A stretch of 64,000 nucleotides of DNA from Emydura subglobosa (GCA_007922225.1 ML679969.1:15373999-15437998), one strand, 5' to 3'; counted from the first letter of the stretch, positions 34,826 to 48,225 are shown. Numbers and translations are program-made. Notes: generated by a model from the sequence alone, not told the origin.

Positions 34826-37685
34826 CAATGATGAGTCGGAAACTCAGAATCTTCGCAGATAGAAGGATTAAACAAGGATAAAGAAATGTGGTATGCTCCA
34901 TTATATTGCAGAACCTATGTTATATATAGCATGTGTGCTGTGGTCCTTTTTTAAAAAAAGATCTTCCTTTTTATATGGCTACATTCTATAGCGTGATTTT
35001 TAAGTATTATATGTACAATCCTTCTCCATGTACATTCATCTGTTTGCGTCTAGGATTGTATCTTTCTCTGCAGTTAGAAGGTCCCTAGAACATTTTGGAT
35101 AATACTATACGCTAAAGAGTAAACACGTTATTAAGAATGTAATTACAAGTGACTTATTTTTACTCAGTCTGTTTGCGATAAATTAGTTATGCACTGTAGC
35201 CGATTGCTGTAATTGTATATTTTCTGTTTACTTGTTTGTTACTTATTTGTTGGAATTTGTTATAAACTTGTGAAATGTCTGAACTAAAAAAATATAGGGA
35301 GACTCTGACTTACTGAGAAATGACAGACATAGAAATGTGTTTCATCAATGATAGATTGTGCAGTATTAATCAAACATTATTATATGTTATGGTTGGGAGG
35401 CATCGTGCAGTTAATGAAGATGTTTTCTCTCTACGCTATTATCTTGATGCTTGGAAGATTTCAGTAGGAGTTCTAGTTCTGCCTACCAACCAGGGCTTAT
35501 GGGATTTGCACCAATCCCAGTTGCCATGGAGAAAGTGTTAGATAGATTTAATACATCTGTGCGAATCTCTCCCTGGAGTTTTCCCATGACAAGTTGGACT
35601 GGAGGTAGCATATGAGAAGTGATAATTTTCAAACTGTATGAATAAATGATTGATTGAGCATGAGGGGTGTAAACAGCTCTTTGTGCCTCAAGACAGCATG
35701 TGACAAAGTAAAACAAGATTATTAGTGCATCGGCGAGACAGACCCTCTTACTTAGATGCTCACATGTTACCTATTCCTCGATGGACCTGTGATGCAGCGA
35801 ACCATTCTGTTTGCTGTGGGCTTGTCCTCAGGAGAACTATCCTCAAATTGAGACTCTAAGATGCTCTACCAGGGAAGTGAGTGTGCGTCATTATCCTAAC
35901 ACGCTTCAGGATCTCTGCATCTTTCTGATTAATAACAGGCAAGAACTTATCTTCGTCTTGCTATAATGGAAGAGAGGACAGGCCAGGAAGATATTGACGT
36001 TCTCTCTGAAAGAGTTGTTGGGTGATGTACCATAAAAGGACTATAAGACGTGCATTGGCGAAAATAGTTGTCTTATTAAGGATTTATTGAAGATACGACT
36101 TTGTCACTTGAATCTTGCAAGGCCTATAGACACAGACAAGCAGGCTGCTCCAGTGTAAAGTAATTAGAATCTGTAAGTCTCTCTTTATGTCGGTGTTCAA
36201 AGCCCCTATCAAGGGATAATGTGTGTCACTGTTACACAGTCAGCAATGTTGTTTGAAAACTACATTAATAAGCCCTGCAGTTTCTGGACATTAGGAAGAA
36301 AGATGCTGAGTTCTAGTGGATTAGCTAATTAGCAACTTCAGAATCATGGGCGTTAAGTCTTTTTCATCTTTATTAGGTCATGTCTACTTCATTCCCCCAG
36401 GGTCAGTGCAAAGTTGTCACCTATAGTACATCAGTGAATGCTCTAAAACTAGATTGGATAAAACGTCTCAAGCAGTGGTCCTCTGCTGCTTCTATTGGAG
36501 CACCATTCTACCATCTAATAAACTATCCCGGTAGCAATTTTTCTTGGGTTTTTTTCCACATCATTTCTCTTAGTCATACCCTCTTGAACCACTTTAAATA
36601 ATATGTCTCCCTCCTTTGTATATGCAGCTTTAAGTTCCTGTAGAAATAGATGGCAGTCATTTGGCACTTGGCTAGAAATTATTCACTGGTAAAAACTTGA
36701 TTTGTTAACCATCTTGTGAGTAACTGTAGGTATCCAATTTATCTGTGACTATACCTAGTTCAACAAGATGCCACCTCTATAAGGTTAGCCCGTCCATTAG
36801 TAGTATCATAGGATTAGCCAATATGTCCAGATGTCAATTCCAGCAGTATTACTTCCAAAAATGGGAACAGCCTGGTGTGACAGTGCATGGGACTCCAAAC
36901 ATTCAAATAGCCAACATACTAGCAGGCCACTGCACTTGAACAGTTTGGAATTCAGCTTCCTCTCATCTCAAATCTAGGCATGTCTCTAATTACAGCTGTG
37001 TCTGGAAATATAACCAAATATTCCTATATTAATATCATCCAATTAACATGCATCCAGCACAAATTAAAGCAGAAGAAATTAAATATATATTTGCTTTTGC
37101 ATCAGTGCATTTTAATAAAAAATAAAATTCTTAATGTTTACATTTATATGGATGCCTTTCAAATTGATAAAAAAGCATGAATGATTTATAAAAACAAAAG
37201 AATAAAGAATTTTAATGACACATGCTAGGAAAAGTGTCATTTACTCATGCAAATTATATTATGTTAGTCCAACTATTTATTATTTATTTACCCACTTACT
37301 TATTAATACCAGAATAATCAATTTGTCCAAGCTTATGGATTACCAGGTTATCAGAAGTTGAAGGAAATGGAGTTAAGCAGAGCAGTGAAATGGGCATAAA
37401 AATGTGAGTCAGCCAGGAAGCCTCATACAGGACAAGGGACAGCAGCAAAATTAAATGGAACAGGTGGTTACTGAAAAACTTCACCAATGTTTTATTAGTT
37501 TTCATTCTTCACATACCGAAGACTGGACAGTTCTGAAATCTATCTGTTTTATTTCATTTAGTAGCAAACAGCATTCATTATGTAAAACTACTATGCACCA
37601 CTCATCCAAACACAATTTTTCACTCCAGATGACGCATTATAGTTCTGTGTCTAGAAATTTGGCTGCAGATCAATAAAAAGGGAGA
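34826..37685. other. AT-rich non-coding DNA, nothing recognised
   Basis: Unique-looking, markedly AT-rich around 34900-35300 and 36960-37300. All frames are 60-77 codons without domains. Confidence 0.45.
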
Positions 37686-37920
37686 AGTGTTGCCTACTGG
37701 ATTGATCTTGGGACTGGGAGTAAGTAGCCCTGGTTTCTATTCTCAGATCTGCCACTGACTTTATGTATGACCTCAGGTAAGTCACGTTAAAATCTCTGAG
37801 CCTCAGTGTCTATACATATAAAGTGGGGTAGATAATAGGTAACAACATCTGCATTCCAAGACCTTTGGATGAAGATTGCTATGGAAGAGCAAAGTGTCAT
37901 TATTTATTATTATTACTGTT
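37686..37920 (+). repeat. MIR copy, near full length
   Basis: The head GATTGATCTTGGGACTGGGA and CCTGGTTTCTATTCTCAGAT precede CTGCCACTGACTTTATGTAT, GACCTCAGGTAAGTCACGTT, CTCTGAGCCTCAGTGTC and AAAGTGGGGTAGATAATAGG. The tail region GGATGAAGATTGCTATGGAA, with TATTATTATTACTG, follows. Confidence 0.85.
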
Positions 37921-38995
37921 TATTATAAATGGTGATCTCGCCCAACATCAACCTTTATCTGAGTTCAGATTCCTTCTTCATGTCATACTAACAGAGAGGT
38001 AGTGTCCCGAGATGTTCCCATCTCAGCAAACACGTTAGTCATCTGCTTTAACTTTCACTCTGCTCAACTACCACTCTGATGATAGCCTCATCCAACAAAT
38101 AGCTATTCTGTGTATCCTACCCACTGCCAAAAAGATGTTTCAAGGCAGTGAAGAATTAGGCCAATGAAAATTAGATCCAACTCCACAGTTGAAATCCAGG
38201 TTTGGGTTTTGGCCCATCTCTAATTTAGAATTTAGTAAAATACATCAGTTGTTGCTAGCAGGAGCATGACATCTAATTTGAAGTCACCAGCATAATTACA
38301 GACTTGCTGGGGAGGAGATGGTAAAGGCAGGAGTCCTTGTCTGGTGAAGGTTGATAATAGGTCTTTCTGGGATAAGATGATCACGCATTATAGGAGTATT
38401 GATTAAAAATGTTGAAGGAAATTATGATGATGATGTTTTTTTTCACAACACTTATAAGAGGCTTATATCTCTGCCTCACCTTTCCCAAACATCCGCTGTC
38501 TCAAACATCTTCAATGATTTAGATAAGCAGCCATTTCTGTCTTCAGAATGGTGCCACATAACCTTGTGGAGCATGAAACAAGTATAAAACAAAACGCTGA
38601 GGCTTGTTTGCAAATCAGAGAGTAACTTTCACTTTCAAATCTTTGTCAGATCCCAGTAGGAAGCAAAGATAGTGAGATCTTTGTGCTCAGAAACTGAGAC
38701 TCTGCTAGGCTATTGAATATGGTATTTGTCACTAGAGATATGTTATATGGATTGTCCTCCATGTAAATAAGCTGTCACTGGAAGTAACAATATTTCTTGG
38801 TTATTATGCAGTTTGCCAGTTTAAGGCACTTTTTCCTGGTGAGGATCTGCATTTCTGAGATATCCTAGGTGTCTTTGCTCTCCTTTTTAGGTACATAGAG
38901 CTCAGATTCACAGAAGTGCAAGGAAAAGTGACTCCTTGTGAAACACCTCATCAGAAATGTTGATACTGGATGCTTAGTGATCAGTGTGAATACCA
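37921..38995. other. Non-coding, nothing recognised
   Basis: Unique-looking, average to AT-rich; one 62-codon frame without domain. Confidence 0.45.
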
Positions 38996-39360
38996 GTAAG
39001 TCACGGTACACCCAATTTGCAGATTAATAAGGTTTAATGTGCAAGGTTTTTTATAGATGTAGTAGTTGAATACAAATCCTAAAATAACTACAATATATTA
39101 TACTTACTAAGCCTGGAGAGCTAAGCAGTTATTTAGAAGGCCGTGTACAGGAATGGCTTTTTTTAGGGGCCCCATCAGGGAGTTAGTGGATCCTCTGGTC
39201 CTACCGGCAGCACCTTCCACAGAGTCAGGGATTGATGGAGTGTGCCCCTTTGCTTAAGTGGTAACTTTTTATACCCTTTCATAAACAACTTTTACTGAAT
39301 TACCTTTTTCCTTATTATTATATATGCTAATTACCTACATTGGGTTTTTACCCTTGACTA
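38996..39360 (-). mobile_element. LTR-like segment, reverse orientation (candidate)
   Basis: On the minus strand GGGTATAAAAAG (TATA at plus 39266-39273) is followed about 230 bp on by ATTAAA (plus 39033-39038), an allowed poly(A) signal variant. A GC-richer stretch lies between. Without terminal repeats or a coding region this remains a weak call. Confidence 0.3.
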
Positions 39361-40361
39361 CATTCCAATCTCACCATGGTAATTGGGCTAATCAAAACAA
39401 CATCTGGTGATAGGAGGGGTGGTGTAAAAATATGCTGCTTTGCAGTAAAAAAAGTGTACCCCCAAACGTTTAAGAATAACTTGTTGTTCCCATCACCATT
39501 ATCTACGTGCATTTGCAAGCATATATGTTGTGTATTTCGTTTTGTTATATGCCGTGGTATGCAAAAACTAAAACATCTGCAAGGTTACTCAGTAGTTCTA
39601 TTAATTTTTGCCTTCCGAAGAATGTCATACTACAGGGATCAAAATAGCCAAGCAAGCAACTAAAGCTATGCTAGGCCTATAGAACAATGGTCAGGCAACT
39701 CAGATTGCACTGGGCCTCCAACAAGAATGACCTAGGACTAGATGAGACATGGTTACAGTCTGTTAACATTCTACTCTGCTGTTAACCAAAATGTTCAGAA
39801 AAATAAGAACATTAGAAAGTCCCTGCACTTACTATAATCCCATAAATTGGTCCCTCTTGATGTCCTCTGACCCTCTACTAATGCCTGACACAAAAAGCAT
39901 ACCATATGTGGTGCGTAACAGTTCTAACCCATTGCTACAGAATAAATACACTTCATTTCACAGATGGCACATTTCATTAATAAATAGCTTATTAAATAGT
40001 TCTCTGATTTTATCATTGGCATAAAGGTTTAGCTGGAGTCTTTGCAGTGTTGGGCTTTCTGGATTAAAATAAAAAAGAAATATAACAAATGCAAAGAACA
40101 CCAGAAGAGACTCCTCTGCTGTTAACACAGTTACCTAATAGCCCAGAAAAAACTGATAAACTAGGTTCTTAAGACTGTTTGTAGGGGACTCTCAGATTTA
40201 TATTAACAAACCCTCTCGTTTAAATTCTTCAATATTCTACAGCTTTAGAGAATAAGATGATAACAAATATAGCAAATAGTGATCATCTTGGAATCTATAA
40301 ATCTCTGTGTCTCTTTAAATAGTTGTTGCCATTAACCTTCAGACTGAACATATATGCCAAT
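39361..40361. other. AT-rich non-coding, nothing recognised
   Basis: Frames 39376-39663 and 39791-40024 are open by AT-rich chance and have no domain. It could hold more of a retroelement adjoining 39.0-39.36 kb. Confidence 0.4.
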
Positions 40362-40640
40362 AAATTAATGGTATCCTAGAAGTTAGGGATGGAAAAGACC
40401 TATGAAATTACCAATCACTCCCTCTGTCAATGCTTCTGTTGCTCCACTGATCATTCCTTATGGATGTTTTGTCTAGGCTAGTTTAATAGAGTTAAGCAAT
40501 GAGATTTCCACCAGTTTCTTTGGGGTAGATCTCACTGTAAAAAATAATTTCTTAGACGTCATCCTAATTTTTCCCTTTACTAATTTCATTCCTTTATTCT
40601 GAGTTATAAATGTACCATTCCCTCCCCTTCAAGTATTGGT
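40362..40640 (-). repeat. CR1-like LINE 3' end, reverse orientation
   Basis: Reading on the plus strand, TATCCTAGAAGTTAGGGATG, GAAAAGACCTATGAAATTAC, CAATGCTTCTGTTGCTCC, TGTCTAGGCTAGTTTAATAG, GCAATGAGATTTCCACCAG and ATTTCATTCCTTTATTCTGA follow the order of the reverse complement of a CR1-lineage 3' end ('tcatagaattagggttggaagggacct... gatttccaccacttcc... ttgtttaatttcatccca'). The 3' end points left. Confidence 0.75.
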
Positions 40641-41591
40641 GTAGTCCCCATCATCAGCGAGGACTGTAGTTTGGGTTGCTTGAACATATACTTTGGATGT
40701 AACATTATTTGTCATGTTAATATAACAGAAATGATCAGATCTGAATGACACTGATTTGGTACTCTGTTACGATCTCTGTTATGTCAGTGGGTTACAGCAG
40801 TAGAAATGAAATCAGAAAGTGAAGCAAGGCTATGGATAAGCAATAGTTCACAAAGTGATCAAGAACAAACAAAAGTGTTTGCACTTATTGCTAGATGCAA
40901 GAGTGGAGCAGAGGGACACAGTTCTCAATTATACATTGAGTTAGATCATTACTGTGATGAATTCTTTCACTTTGCTCAGTACCATTTTCCTCATTTGCAC
41001 TGTGGTAGATTTCGTGCTGGATATGAATTGATGGTTGTATACTTGAATGCTGACAAGCGATGCATGCCTCACATCATCATTGCTGCAGGGAAAGAAAGGA
41101 AAAGACAAGGAAAAAAACAACAATGTGCTTTTAATGAAGCAGAAAACAGGGCAGTAAAACTTTAGGGAAATAGTGAAATTAGATACAGTAATTGTGAATA
41201 ATTATATCCATGGCTTTTTTTATTTTCAATGTGTCACTCTGAATTGTTTCTGATTCTCCAATATTCTCTGTTCAGCGGCTTATGGGCCTTTGAAATGAGA
41301 AATGGAGGTGGTCAGTCCTTAAATCGACAATTAGTGCTATGTTTGCAACAGTTGCCTCTGTCATTCAGTCACTTCCTGGTTAAGAAGTGAGTGGGTGCTG
41401 AAGTCAAAGTGAGCTAATGAAGTTTGCTTTGAGAAGTGAGTTCTGATCCCACAGGAACCTCATCAGCCTTGAAATGGGAAATTTGTTTTATACCAGAGAT
41501 ATATTAAGCTGGTGATTTGGTACTCCCATGGTCAATGTATTGGGTTTAACTGTATGAGGATGTGCCCCCAGAGATGTATAAAGTCAATATT
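40641..41591. other. Non-coding, nothing firmly recognised
   Basis: The plus frame 40806-41165 (119 codons) is among the more protein-like in composition, but I recognise no family and see no splice context. Treated as chance. Confidence 0.4.
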
Positions 41592-41745
41592 TAAATATAG
41601 AGGCCTAAAGTTAGGCACCTAACTAAATGTGTCCTGATGTTCAAAGCTACTGAACACTGTAACTCCCATAACCCTGGGTGTAGCTGTGTGTTCTCAGCAT
41701 TTCTGAAAATCAGGAGACTTTTATTTAGGTGCCTAAATATAGAAT
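41592..41745. repeat. Foldback repeat with TTAGGCACCTAA arms
   Basis: TTAGGCACCTAA at 41611-41622 and its exact reverse complement TTAGGTGCCTAA at 41725-41736 enclose about 100 bp. TTTCTGAAAATCAGGAGACT lies just inside the right arm. Same family as 27930-28220. Confidence 0.6.
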
Positions 41746-43904
41746 AAGAACCTAATTGTTTACCCCAAGGCTTGGAACATTTGATCTTATAACTGACTTA
41801 TACTGATACAGCTAAAGCCCACCATTGAGCAATGTATTGGCCCACAGATTTTATGCCCAGAAAGGTCTATTATGATCACCTATTTTGATCTGCATAACAT
41901 AAATCAGAGGATTTCATCCAGTGATTGCTGTGGTAGAATAAATTATTTTTCACTATTAGTATGTAACTGAGTACTACTGAGACCAATAACTTGGGCTGAA
42001 CTGGAGTATGTGTCTTAGAAAGATACTACACAGTGTTTGTTATTCAGAGGGGCAAAGAACTGACATAAGCAGAGAAAAATTTCTAACAATCAGCATTCTG
42101 TACAATTTGATGATGATATACTCAGTCTATTTCACTCTAGTAGTATGGGCATCTTAAAACTTCAGAATGGAAAAGCAAAAAAAAGCAAACAAAACTTGCA
42201 CCTGGTTTCCACAGATGAACTTGAAAATTGAACACCTTCAAAAATATCTGAATGCTTTTCTCATTTGAGGAAAATGATAATTGTTGGCTTGGTCCCCTTT
42301 TCCCCCCATTGGCTTTTATTATTTCACTTAGATCTCCTGCAGATTAGTCTGCTGAGAATCCTATAACAAACAATGCACTTCTGAGAATATTTACTGGCTA
42401 TGAATTAAGCAATAAAGTCAATTTATTTTGGGGAGAGAACACAGCTGAGTTTCTAAACAACAAAAAAGCAGGGTCATTGCCCAGATTTTTCTTTTCTCTT
42501 TTCTTCTGCATTCTTCTAACGAATGAGGGGGGAAGCTATCTCTTTTGCCTGCCCTACTAGTCTTCCACTTAGTGTGACTGCTGTATATAGAAGTCAAGTC
42601 TCACTAATTTCTTGTATTGTACTGTTATCTATACAAAGACTTCCCATGGAATATTTTACCCTCCCAACCCCATGCTATTCCAAACCAGACATCATTGCCT
42701 ATAGGTTTCATTGTATAGTTGCTGGGTCTAATCATGAGGTTCTTACCGAGTTTTCACTCTGGCCTTATATAGGCATCAAAATGAGAACTGTGCATGAGTA
42801 TAGACTGAGTATAAAACTGAATTCACGACCATCCCTTCCTGAGGAAAAGCCCATGGCAGTGGACTATGTGCTGGACACTGCTTTTGGCACTTCCAGGAGA
42901 GTGTTTTGATTGTTCAGCTCCAAAAAGATAGTTGATCATTCAGCATCATGGACATAGAGGAAGCATTACAAAGCATGTGCTGTGTATGGTAGAAGGGGGC
43001 TAAAAGTAATTAATTAGCTAGTTTCCAATGTTTTCCCACCTGAAATTAAAAACAAAAATTATGCAGAGCATAGTGTAATTATGTGAAGCACCACACTACA
43101 ACACACATTAAATGAGAGTTCAAAAAGTATGATGTTCAATCGCGCACATTTAGTGTGACAACTAATAAAGGCTTTGTCCCCTTGATCAAGTCCCTTGAAA
43201 CATTTATTACACATTGACCTTCCTTTATTAATCTATGCAGAGCCCTATCTGAAATTTAATTTCTAAGATACTTGGTGCTTTTCTGTGATAAGATTCCCTG
43301 TTTAAAATCTATTATCATAGAGTAGGAAATTGGTTTATATTTTATGTGCCTATTTCAATGTTATGTTTTTGCATTTATAACTGGCCCCTGGTGTTTAGTC
43401 CACCTCTAATGATTTAGCTATGCAAGATGTTCCACCAATTTATTAGAGTGGAGTTAGTGGAACAGACTTTGCATATTAAATGTGAAGATTTTTACTACAG
43501 TTGGGTCAATAATCTGAAAAGAAAAACATTTTTTTACTATGCACCAGATGCTAGTTTTGGAAGGACAGCTTCCCCAACTTGGCATCCAATTCTTCTGATT
43601 CACTTCCCAGATGAATAATAGAATATCTTGGGGACAGATGACATCCCAGCACAAATGTATATGGCTTAATTTTTTATTATTTAAATGTTCAATAATAGGA
43701 CTTTAGCTTTGTGAGTTTAAAATAACCAAGTACATTAAGGTATTAGAATTACTTTCAAACAGTCGTGGGTGAGCCATAAACTATTAATTGTTCACTCTGA
43801 GTCTTATGATTCTGTTCTGTCAATAAATTGAAGCTAGAATTCTCATGTCTCAGTAGCCAGTCCCTCAATGTGCAGGGGGGACCCCAGGGCTCACCCCTCT
43901 GCCT
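41746..43904. other. AT-rich non-coding, nothing recognised
   Basis: Mostly unique-looking. The plus frame 42523-42909 (128 codons) has no recognisable domain. The 42960-43260 interval is AT-rich with TAATTAATTAG-type words and could be a conserved non-coding element, but that is only a guess. Confidence 0.4.
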
Positions 43905-43970
43905 GGTGGTTGGTCTGATCCAGTGTATTTTGGATCAAATGTATCTGGTCAGCTCCTATGTATGCCAGTA
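43905..43970 (-). repeat. Fragment of GGATCAGACC-family repeat
   Basis: GGTGGTTGGTCTGATCCAGT and GTCAGCTCCTATGTATGCC are the reverse of the start of the family at 1380-1580. Confidence 0.45.
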
Positions 43971-44984
43971 ATTTACAACTTGTTTTCATTCAAGATAAAC
44001 AAACTAGTCTTGTTTTAGACAGATAGATATTTGCACACTCTCTTCCTCTCTTTCTCATATTTAACTGCAAAACAAGAAGTTTTACCATTTTACATCAAAT
44101 GAAGCAGTGAAATACTGACCCCATCCTCAACATCTAAGCATCTGATAAATGACCCCTTGGCAGCCTCGAGGTACTAAATGATCAACTCAAAGTATCTGGT
44201 CAGAGCTGATAGGTTGTATAGCAATATCTTCCCCATCCAGGAAATATTGTCCCTCTTTTAGTCTTATTTTTATTCCACTGCAGCTAAAATTTTCAATTAC
44301 ACTTTTGTCACCTAGATTCATCATTGCCTGTTCTCATTTGCTGGCCTAGAAAATCTGGATTTCAGCTTCATTTAAATTATTTTGCTTAGTTTCTCATATG
44401 AGGGCACTGACCTGAGCCTGACGCAACAAAATCAACGTGTTGATATCCTGGAGTTAGCCTTAGGAACTCATGCTTAACAAGCTGAATACCAGTGTGGTCT
44501 TTCTAAATATGTGTCTAGTCATGTTTGCATTCCAACGAGGGGATCTTTGACTGCAGTTCTTCTCTCTGTTCAGTAATGTTACACCCTGGAAGTATAATTC
44601 AGTGATGGTCCTGTTACACATTCCTAGTGCAGAAAGGAGATATCCTTTCACAGGATGTCAGTGTAAATCAATGGCATTTCCCCTGCATGGCAGAAAGGCC
44701 CTGCTAAATACTCTGGCTTGTATATCTAAAGGTGTCCACAGAAAAGCTCTCACCTAACTTTTTAACAACTAGGCTGATATTCTGTCCGGTTTAGCTGGCC
44801 ATTTGGTTTGGGGTACTTGCAATCCTTACCATCACAGCTTCAAAGCACAGCAGAATAAACTCATTTTGCTGTACTTCCTAGGAAGTGAATCCCAGGTAAT
44901 TTACTATGGATTAAATCTTTAAAAAAAAAAAAAATCTGATGACAACACTTGCCAGTTTGGGTCCTTCAAGGAACCCATAGATAA
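43971..44984. other. Non-coding, nothing recognised
   Basis: Unique-looking DNA with an A13-type run near 44922-44935. Confidence 0.45.
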
Positions 44985-45095
44985 CCCCTAGAGCAGATGT
45001 AGCCACATTTCCAGGCTTATTACTATTGACTTCAATAGGCTGCAGTTGCTCAGCACCCCTGAAATAAGGCCACTCATTTAGGTGTCTAACATCAG
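44985..45095. repeat. Foldback-family fragment (TTCAATAGG / TTAGGTG)
   Basis: TATTGACTTCAATAGGCTGC and CAGTTGCTCAGCACCCCTGA then CATTTAGGTGTCTAACATCA are arm and core words of the TTTAGGCA foldback family. Confidence 0.5.
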
Positions 45096-45734
45096 GCACT
45101 CAAGTTGCTGCAAAAAAAAAAAAAACAAAAGAAAAAAACTGGCCACAAATTCTCTGTTCTCTTTATGGACATTATAGTTCCCAGTTTTTTCATAAGAGAA
45201 TGGGGTTTGCTACTGTATCCTCAGCAAACAAAAATCCCCCATGCCAGCATTATAGTGCAGTTTTCTCTGCACCGCTTGTTCATGGGCTTACCCAAGATGT
45301 GCTGGGTACTTTCCAGACACAGAAGAAAGCATGGCTCCTCCTCCAAAGTGCTACAACACACAAGCAGTGTGGCACTTAGTTACACACTTGTTTCTTGTGA
45401 GTTTTGTTGATATTGTTGGGTTTATTTTTAAATGCTCCAAAATTCCCCTCTCCATCCTCCTCTGATAATTCAACCCTCTTGGGTGCCCTCTCTCCCCAAG
45501 CCCCAGGTTTAACTGAAGTGACTTCCCAGCATTCTCGCCTTCCCCTCCCCACAAATGAAAACCAAGACATGAAAAGGAGGAGTTATTGACACTGACTTTG
45601 CTTCAAAACCCACTGAAATCGATGGTAGGTTTTCAGCTGATCTCACGAGTTTTGCGTGAGACACGTGGCTAGGTTCTGAAGAACCAAACAAAGGCAGGTG
45701 CAATGATCTGACCTATCTAATTCCTTTATCTCAC
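45096..45734. other. Non-coding with an A-rich run
   Basis: A-rich 45112-45140. A piece at 45600-45640 (CCCACTGAAATCGATGG) resembles a foldback core. Opposite-strand frames over 45351-45703 lack domains. Confidence 0.4.
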
Positions 45735-45900
45735 ACTTTGTCTTGGCAATTTAGGATCTAAATGGAAATGGTAAACTCTTCAGGGGAGAGGCTAGTTCTT
45801 CAGGGCTGTGTACAATGTTTAGCACAATTGGGCCCTGATCTCAGTAACAGACTTGCGGCACTACTGTAACACAAGAATAATAATGGAGAAAATGCGCTGA
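45735..45900 (+). repeat. CTAGCACA-family repeat, diverged
   Basis: GTAAACTCTTCAGGGGAGAG, GGCTGTGTACAATGTTTAGC, ACAATTGGGCCCTGATCTCA and CACTACTGTAACACAAGAAT with AATAATGG follow the order seen at 57575-57700. Confidence 0.6.
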
Positions 45901-47029
45901 ACCAAGCTACCTTTTACTGTGCCTAACGTCATGTTTTTATGCTCTGCTAACTGAAACTCATTCTCACCCACTTTCCTGCCTGGTATTTCTCCACTGACCA
46001 AGTACCAGAGCCAAGTTTTAAGTGTATGATTTATTCTGCCACTGCTAGTGCAATCAGAGATAATGTATTCCTGAGGTAAAGTAGGACTAATTAACATACA
46101 GTCAATTGCCTTTTATACTTTCAGATTTCTCAGCTTGTCGATCTGAGAATGGTAACATAATTGTATTAATTCTTTAGGAATAATAATTTTAGACTAAATC
46201 TGTTTTCTCCTTTTACACTGTTGCTCGGTTAAGCTGGCCTTATTGATCAAGGTGGGGAGAGCATTCATTCCCACTGGTACTGAAAATAGTCATTCTGTTT
46301 GGCAAGTTACCTGACATGACAGTTAGCCATAGATGTTTGGCTCCTACTGAAAATTAATGCGGTGTTGGCCATTAGGCCAATGGGCCTGTTGCTAAGGAAA
46401 GGCCTGTTGTTGAGTGAGCCAAGTCCTAGCAAGCTTTAAGAATAATCTGTGGTAATAATGCACAGTGATGACTGTAAGATATTTGACCTTTATTGATAGC
46501 AGTAAGAATGGAAAATGTAGTTGCTTAATGCAATATCCTCTTTAATCAAAGCAAGTATTTTTAACCACAAAATGCGCTAACCACATGAGTATGGAAAGCC
46601 TGGATATTGCAATATGAGCTTGGAAATTTGCAGCATGTATCAAACAAAGGGGAATATCAATAACTGTCATGTATAAATGGGGGAAGTTGTAAGTGATAAA
46701 CATCTAATTTAAAAGTAGTTTTGTTAAAAGAATTGATCTTGAAATGCTCAAGTCATCAGCTACAAACTTCAGTTTCCACAAAACTATGTATTGTATGGAA
46801 ATATCTTCCTTTGTCTTTGTGTGCTGTTTCAATAAAGGTAATCAAGCTTGAGTACTCCAGCAATAGACAAGACAAAGCAAAAACTTTGAAAGTATTATAC
46901 ACGCATCTTTTTTTATCTTATTCTTACATTAGTTTTCTTATCTGAACTTAGTAGGATGCAAAAATACTGATTTATGCTTTACAAAATTTTTTGCTACATA
47001 GGATTTTTGTGACAGGGAAACATTTTATG
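45901..47029. other. Non-coding, nothing recognised
   Basis: Unique-looking, AT-rich. Confidence 0.45.
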
Positions 47030-47056
47030 TATTTATTTATTTATTTAATATTTATT
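47030..47056 (+). repeat. (ATTT)n simple repeat
   Basis: Short imperfect tetranucleotide run, TATTTATTTATTTATTTAAT and TTTATT. Confidence 0.85.
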
Positions 47057-47204
47057 GTGCATAAACAACTGCCACGTTCCAGGCAGGTTTCAGCTGGTTG
47101 ATATGTATGTGAAAGGCCAGGACAAGGAGAGAGTCCAGGGGAAAATTAGTCTTAGGTGAAATTGGGGGGCAGTTGTTGGGAAGAAAGTTAAATAAGCATC
47201 AACT

Positions 47205-47325
47205 CTGTGCGGTGCAGTGGTTGGAGCAGAAGATGGGACCACAACTTCTGAGTTCTGTTTCTGGTTCTGCTATTTACTTATTATATGACCTTGGGTAAAC
47301 CTGTCAAAATTGTCTACATGACTTT
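47205..47325 (+). repeat. MIR 5' half
   Basis: The tRNA-like head GTGCGGTGCAGTGGTTGGAG, TCTGAGTTCTGTTTCTGGTT and CTGCTATTTACTTATTATAT lead into GACCTTGGGTAAACCTGTCA. Confidence 0.75.
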
Positions 47326-47999
47326 CGAGTCAGTCCTGTTTCCAAAAGTGATGTAGACATTAAGGACCCTAAATCCCTTTGACTTTCAGTTAGATTAATT
47401 ATTGCTTTTATGTTTCTCCACATCTTTTGTACTTTCCAATTTGTGCAGCTGAACACAACTTCCTTACAAAAAATGAAGAAGTAGAAGAAGAAACCAATGT
47501 GAAAAATGGTACTAATATAAACCAAAACCAATGGACAGTGAAGAAAAATATTTCTCACAAAAATGTCAGCATCAACCCTGGAAGTGGGAGAATGGGAAGG
47601 ATGCTTTTAAGGGGTAAAAAATCTCTATATAAATAGTACAGCTACAGGAAATATTGCACTAGAGGATAATGGTTTGAGGGATGTCAAAGGCAATTTACTT
47701 TTCTCTGCTTTATTAGCTGCACACACATTCTCTGGATAATGACTGATCATGTTTATACTGTTGTTTCTACAATGCTCTCCATTTTTGGTATTTCTCTTCA
47801 CTCTGCCTGTCTGTTTCTTTTCTGTTTCTATTTTTTTTATTTATTATCTGTCTTTTCTTTTGATTCTTAGGCTACTCCCTCCTGGATGAGACAGATACAT
47901 CTATATTCCCTGCAGCAGTGGCGTTATCTCCTGCCACTGGATGCTTTTTGTCTTGTCAGTATGTGTCTCCCATAGCTGGCTTTTTTATATTAATAATGG
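47326..47999. other. Non-coding, nothing recognised
   Basis: Unique-looking; a pyrimidine-rich stretch at 47790-47870. Confidence 0.45.
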
Positions 48000-48052
48000 T
48001 TTGTAAAGTGCTCTGAAACCCTCAGATAAAAGATGTTATGGAAAATGAATGT
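48000..48052 (+). repeat. MIR 3' tail fragment
   Basis: TTTGTAAAGTGCTCTGAAAC and CCTCAGATAAAAGATGTTAT match the MIR tail ('aaagtgctttgagatcctcagatgaaaggtgctat'). Confidence 0.55.
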
Positions 48053-48084
48053 GATTAAAGTAAACCCAGCACCCCCAGTGAGTT

Positions 48085-48225
48085 AGACCAGGGTTATATT
48101 ACTCCTGTTTTATACGCGAGGAAACCCAGCCAGAGAAATTGTTACTTGCTCAATATCATACAGCACGGAGTCACTTGTAGAGCCAAGAATGGAACCTAGC
48201 AAGTTCTGAATAAACCCTGACCACA
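48085..48225 (-). repeat. MIR, reverse orientation
   Basis: TTACTCCTGTTTTATACGCG, AGGAAACCCAGCCAGAGAAA, TTGTTACTTGCTCAATATCA and TACAGC, then AGCCAAGAATGGAACC, is the reverse-complement order of a MIR core and head. Confidence 0.75.

Noticed and set aside
40806..41165. 119-codon plus frame with mixed, protein-like composition
   Set aside because: Considered as a possible exon, but there is no family match, no flanking splice signals that convince, and an AT-rich context.
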